Assembly (NCBI GenBank): GCA_007121695.1
Contig: SKKC01000355.1
Location: 1-6,116 of the forward strand
Direction: 5' to 3'
Source: Spirochaetales bacterium
Lineage (GTDB): Bacteria; Spirochaetota; Spirochaetia; DSM-27196; SKKC01
Length of the DNA: 6,116 nucleotides
In this document: positions 6,104-6,116 of the stretch, in pieces
Layout of the letters: every line of letters starts with the position of its first letter
Numbering within the stretch: the first letter of the stretch is position 1
Position numbers and translations under genes: made by a program
The notes under the pieces: generated by a model
What the model was told of the DNA's origin: nothing
The model's input: only the letters and a program-made list of their open reading frames with translations
Databases searched by the model: none

Positions 6104-6116
6104 ATGAAAATTAACA
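6104..6116 (+). CDS. fliW: Start of probable FliW, flagellar assembly factor (5' fragment)
   Basis: Only four codons are visible (Met-Lys-Ile-Asn) before the window ends. They begin 13 bases after the flgL stop, with AGGG at 6089-6092 as a possible ribosome binding site. The call rests mainly on context: in spirochaetes such as Treponema, flgK-flgL is followed by fliW and csrA, and FliW proteins often begin with a Met-x-Ile type strand. FliW binds flagellin and sequesters CsrA, coupling filament supply to translation. The sequence itself cannot prove identity. Confidence 0.55.

Overview
The window looks like a chromosomal segment of a free-living spirochaete, probably a halophilic or alkaliphilic one. 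Three things point there: the gene order flgN-flgK-flgL followed by a start resembling fliW; the long FlgK (624 aa) and FlgL (414 aa), with middle domains larger than in enteric bacteria; and the FlgL N-terminus (ISTSMPND), which resembles spirochaetal FlgL. The proteins are very poor in lysine and rich in Asp, Glu and Arg. This fits a salt- or alkali-adapted proteome at moderately high G+C. The genus is not determined.

Layout. Positions 1-1412 (minus strand) hold most of an exported family 3 glycoside hydrolase of the NagZ type, which runs off the left edge. Its start overlaps by 8 bases the end of a thioredoxin-reductase-like flavoprotein (1405-2340, minus). A 107-base divergent spacer (2341-2447) follows and carries a convincing sigma-28 (FliA-type) flagellar promoter reading right. 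It drives a tight plus-strand cluster: flgN (2448-2948), flgK (2961-4835), flgL (4846-6090) and the first codons of a likely fliW (6104 to the edge). Spacers in the cluster are only 10-13 bases, so it reads as one transcript.

How the genes work together. FlgK and FlgL form the junction between hook and filament. FlgN is their secretion chaperone, holding them in the cytoplasm until the flagellar type III apparatus exports them. FliW normally binds flagellin and antagonises CsrA, so it links filament assembly to translational control. A late-class sigma-28 promoter suits proteins needed after the hook is complete. The two minus-strand genes form a separate unit of unknown connection to motility: an exported beta-N-acetylhexosaminidase and a redox flavoprotein with several altered cofactor-contact positions.

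No RNA genes, insertion sequences, CRISPR arrays, attachment sites or intergenic terminators were seen. The most notable points are the sigma-28 promoter, a shared hook-IN-like module in both FlgK and FlgL, the complete absence of lysine from FlgL and from the flavoprotein, and a possible metal-binding loop in FlgK. I did not find evidence for a wholly new system.
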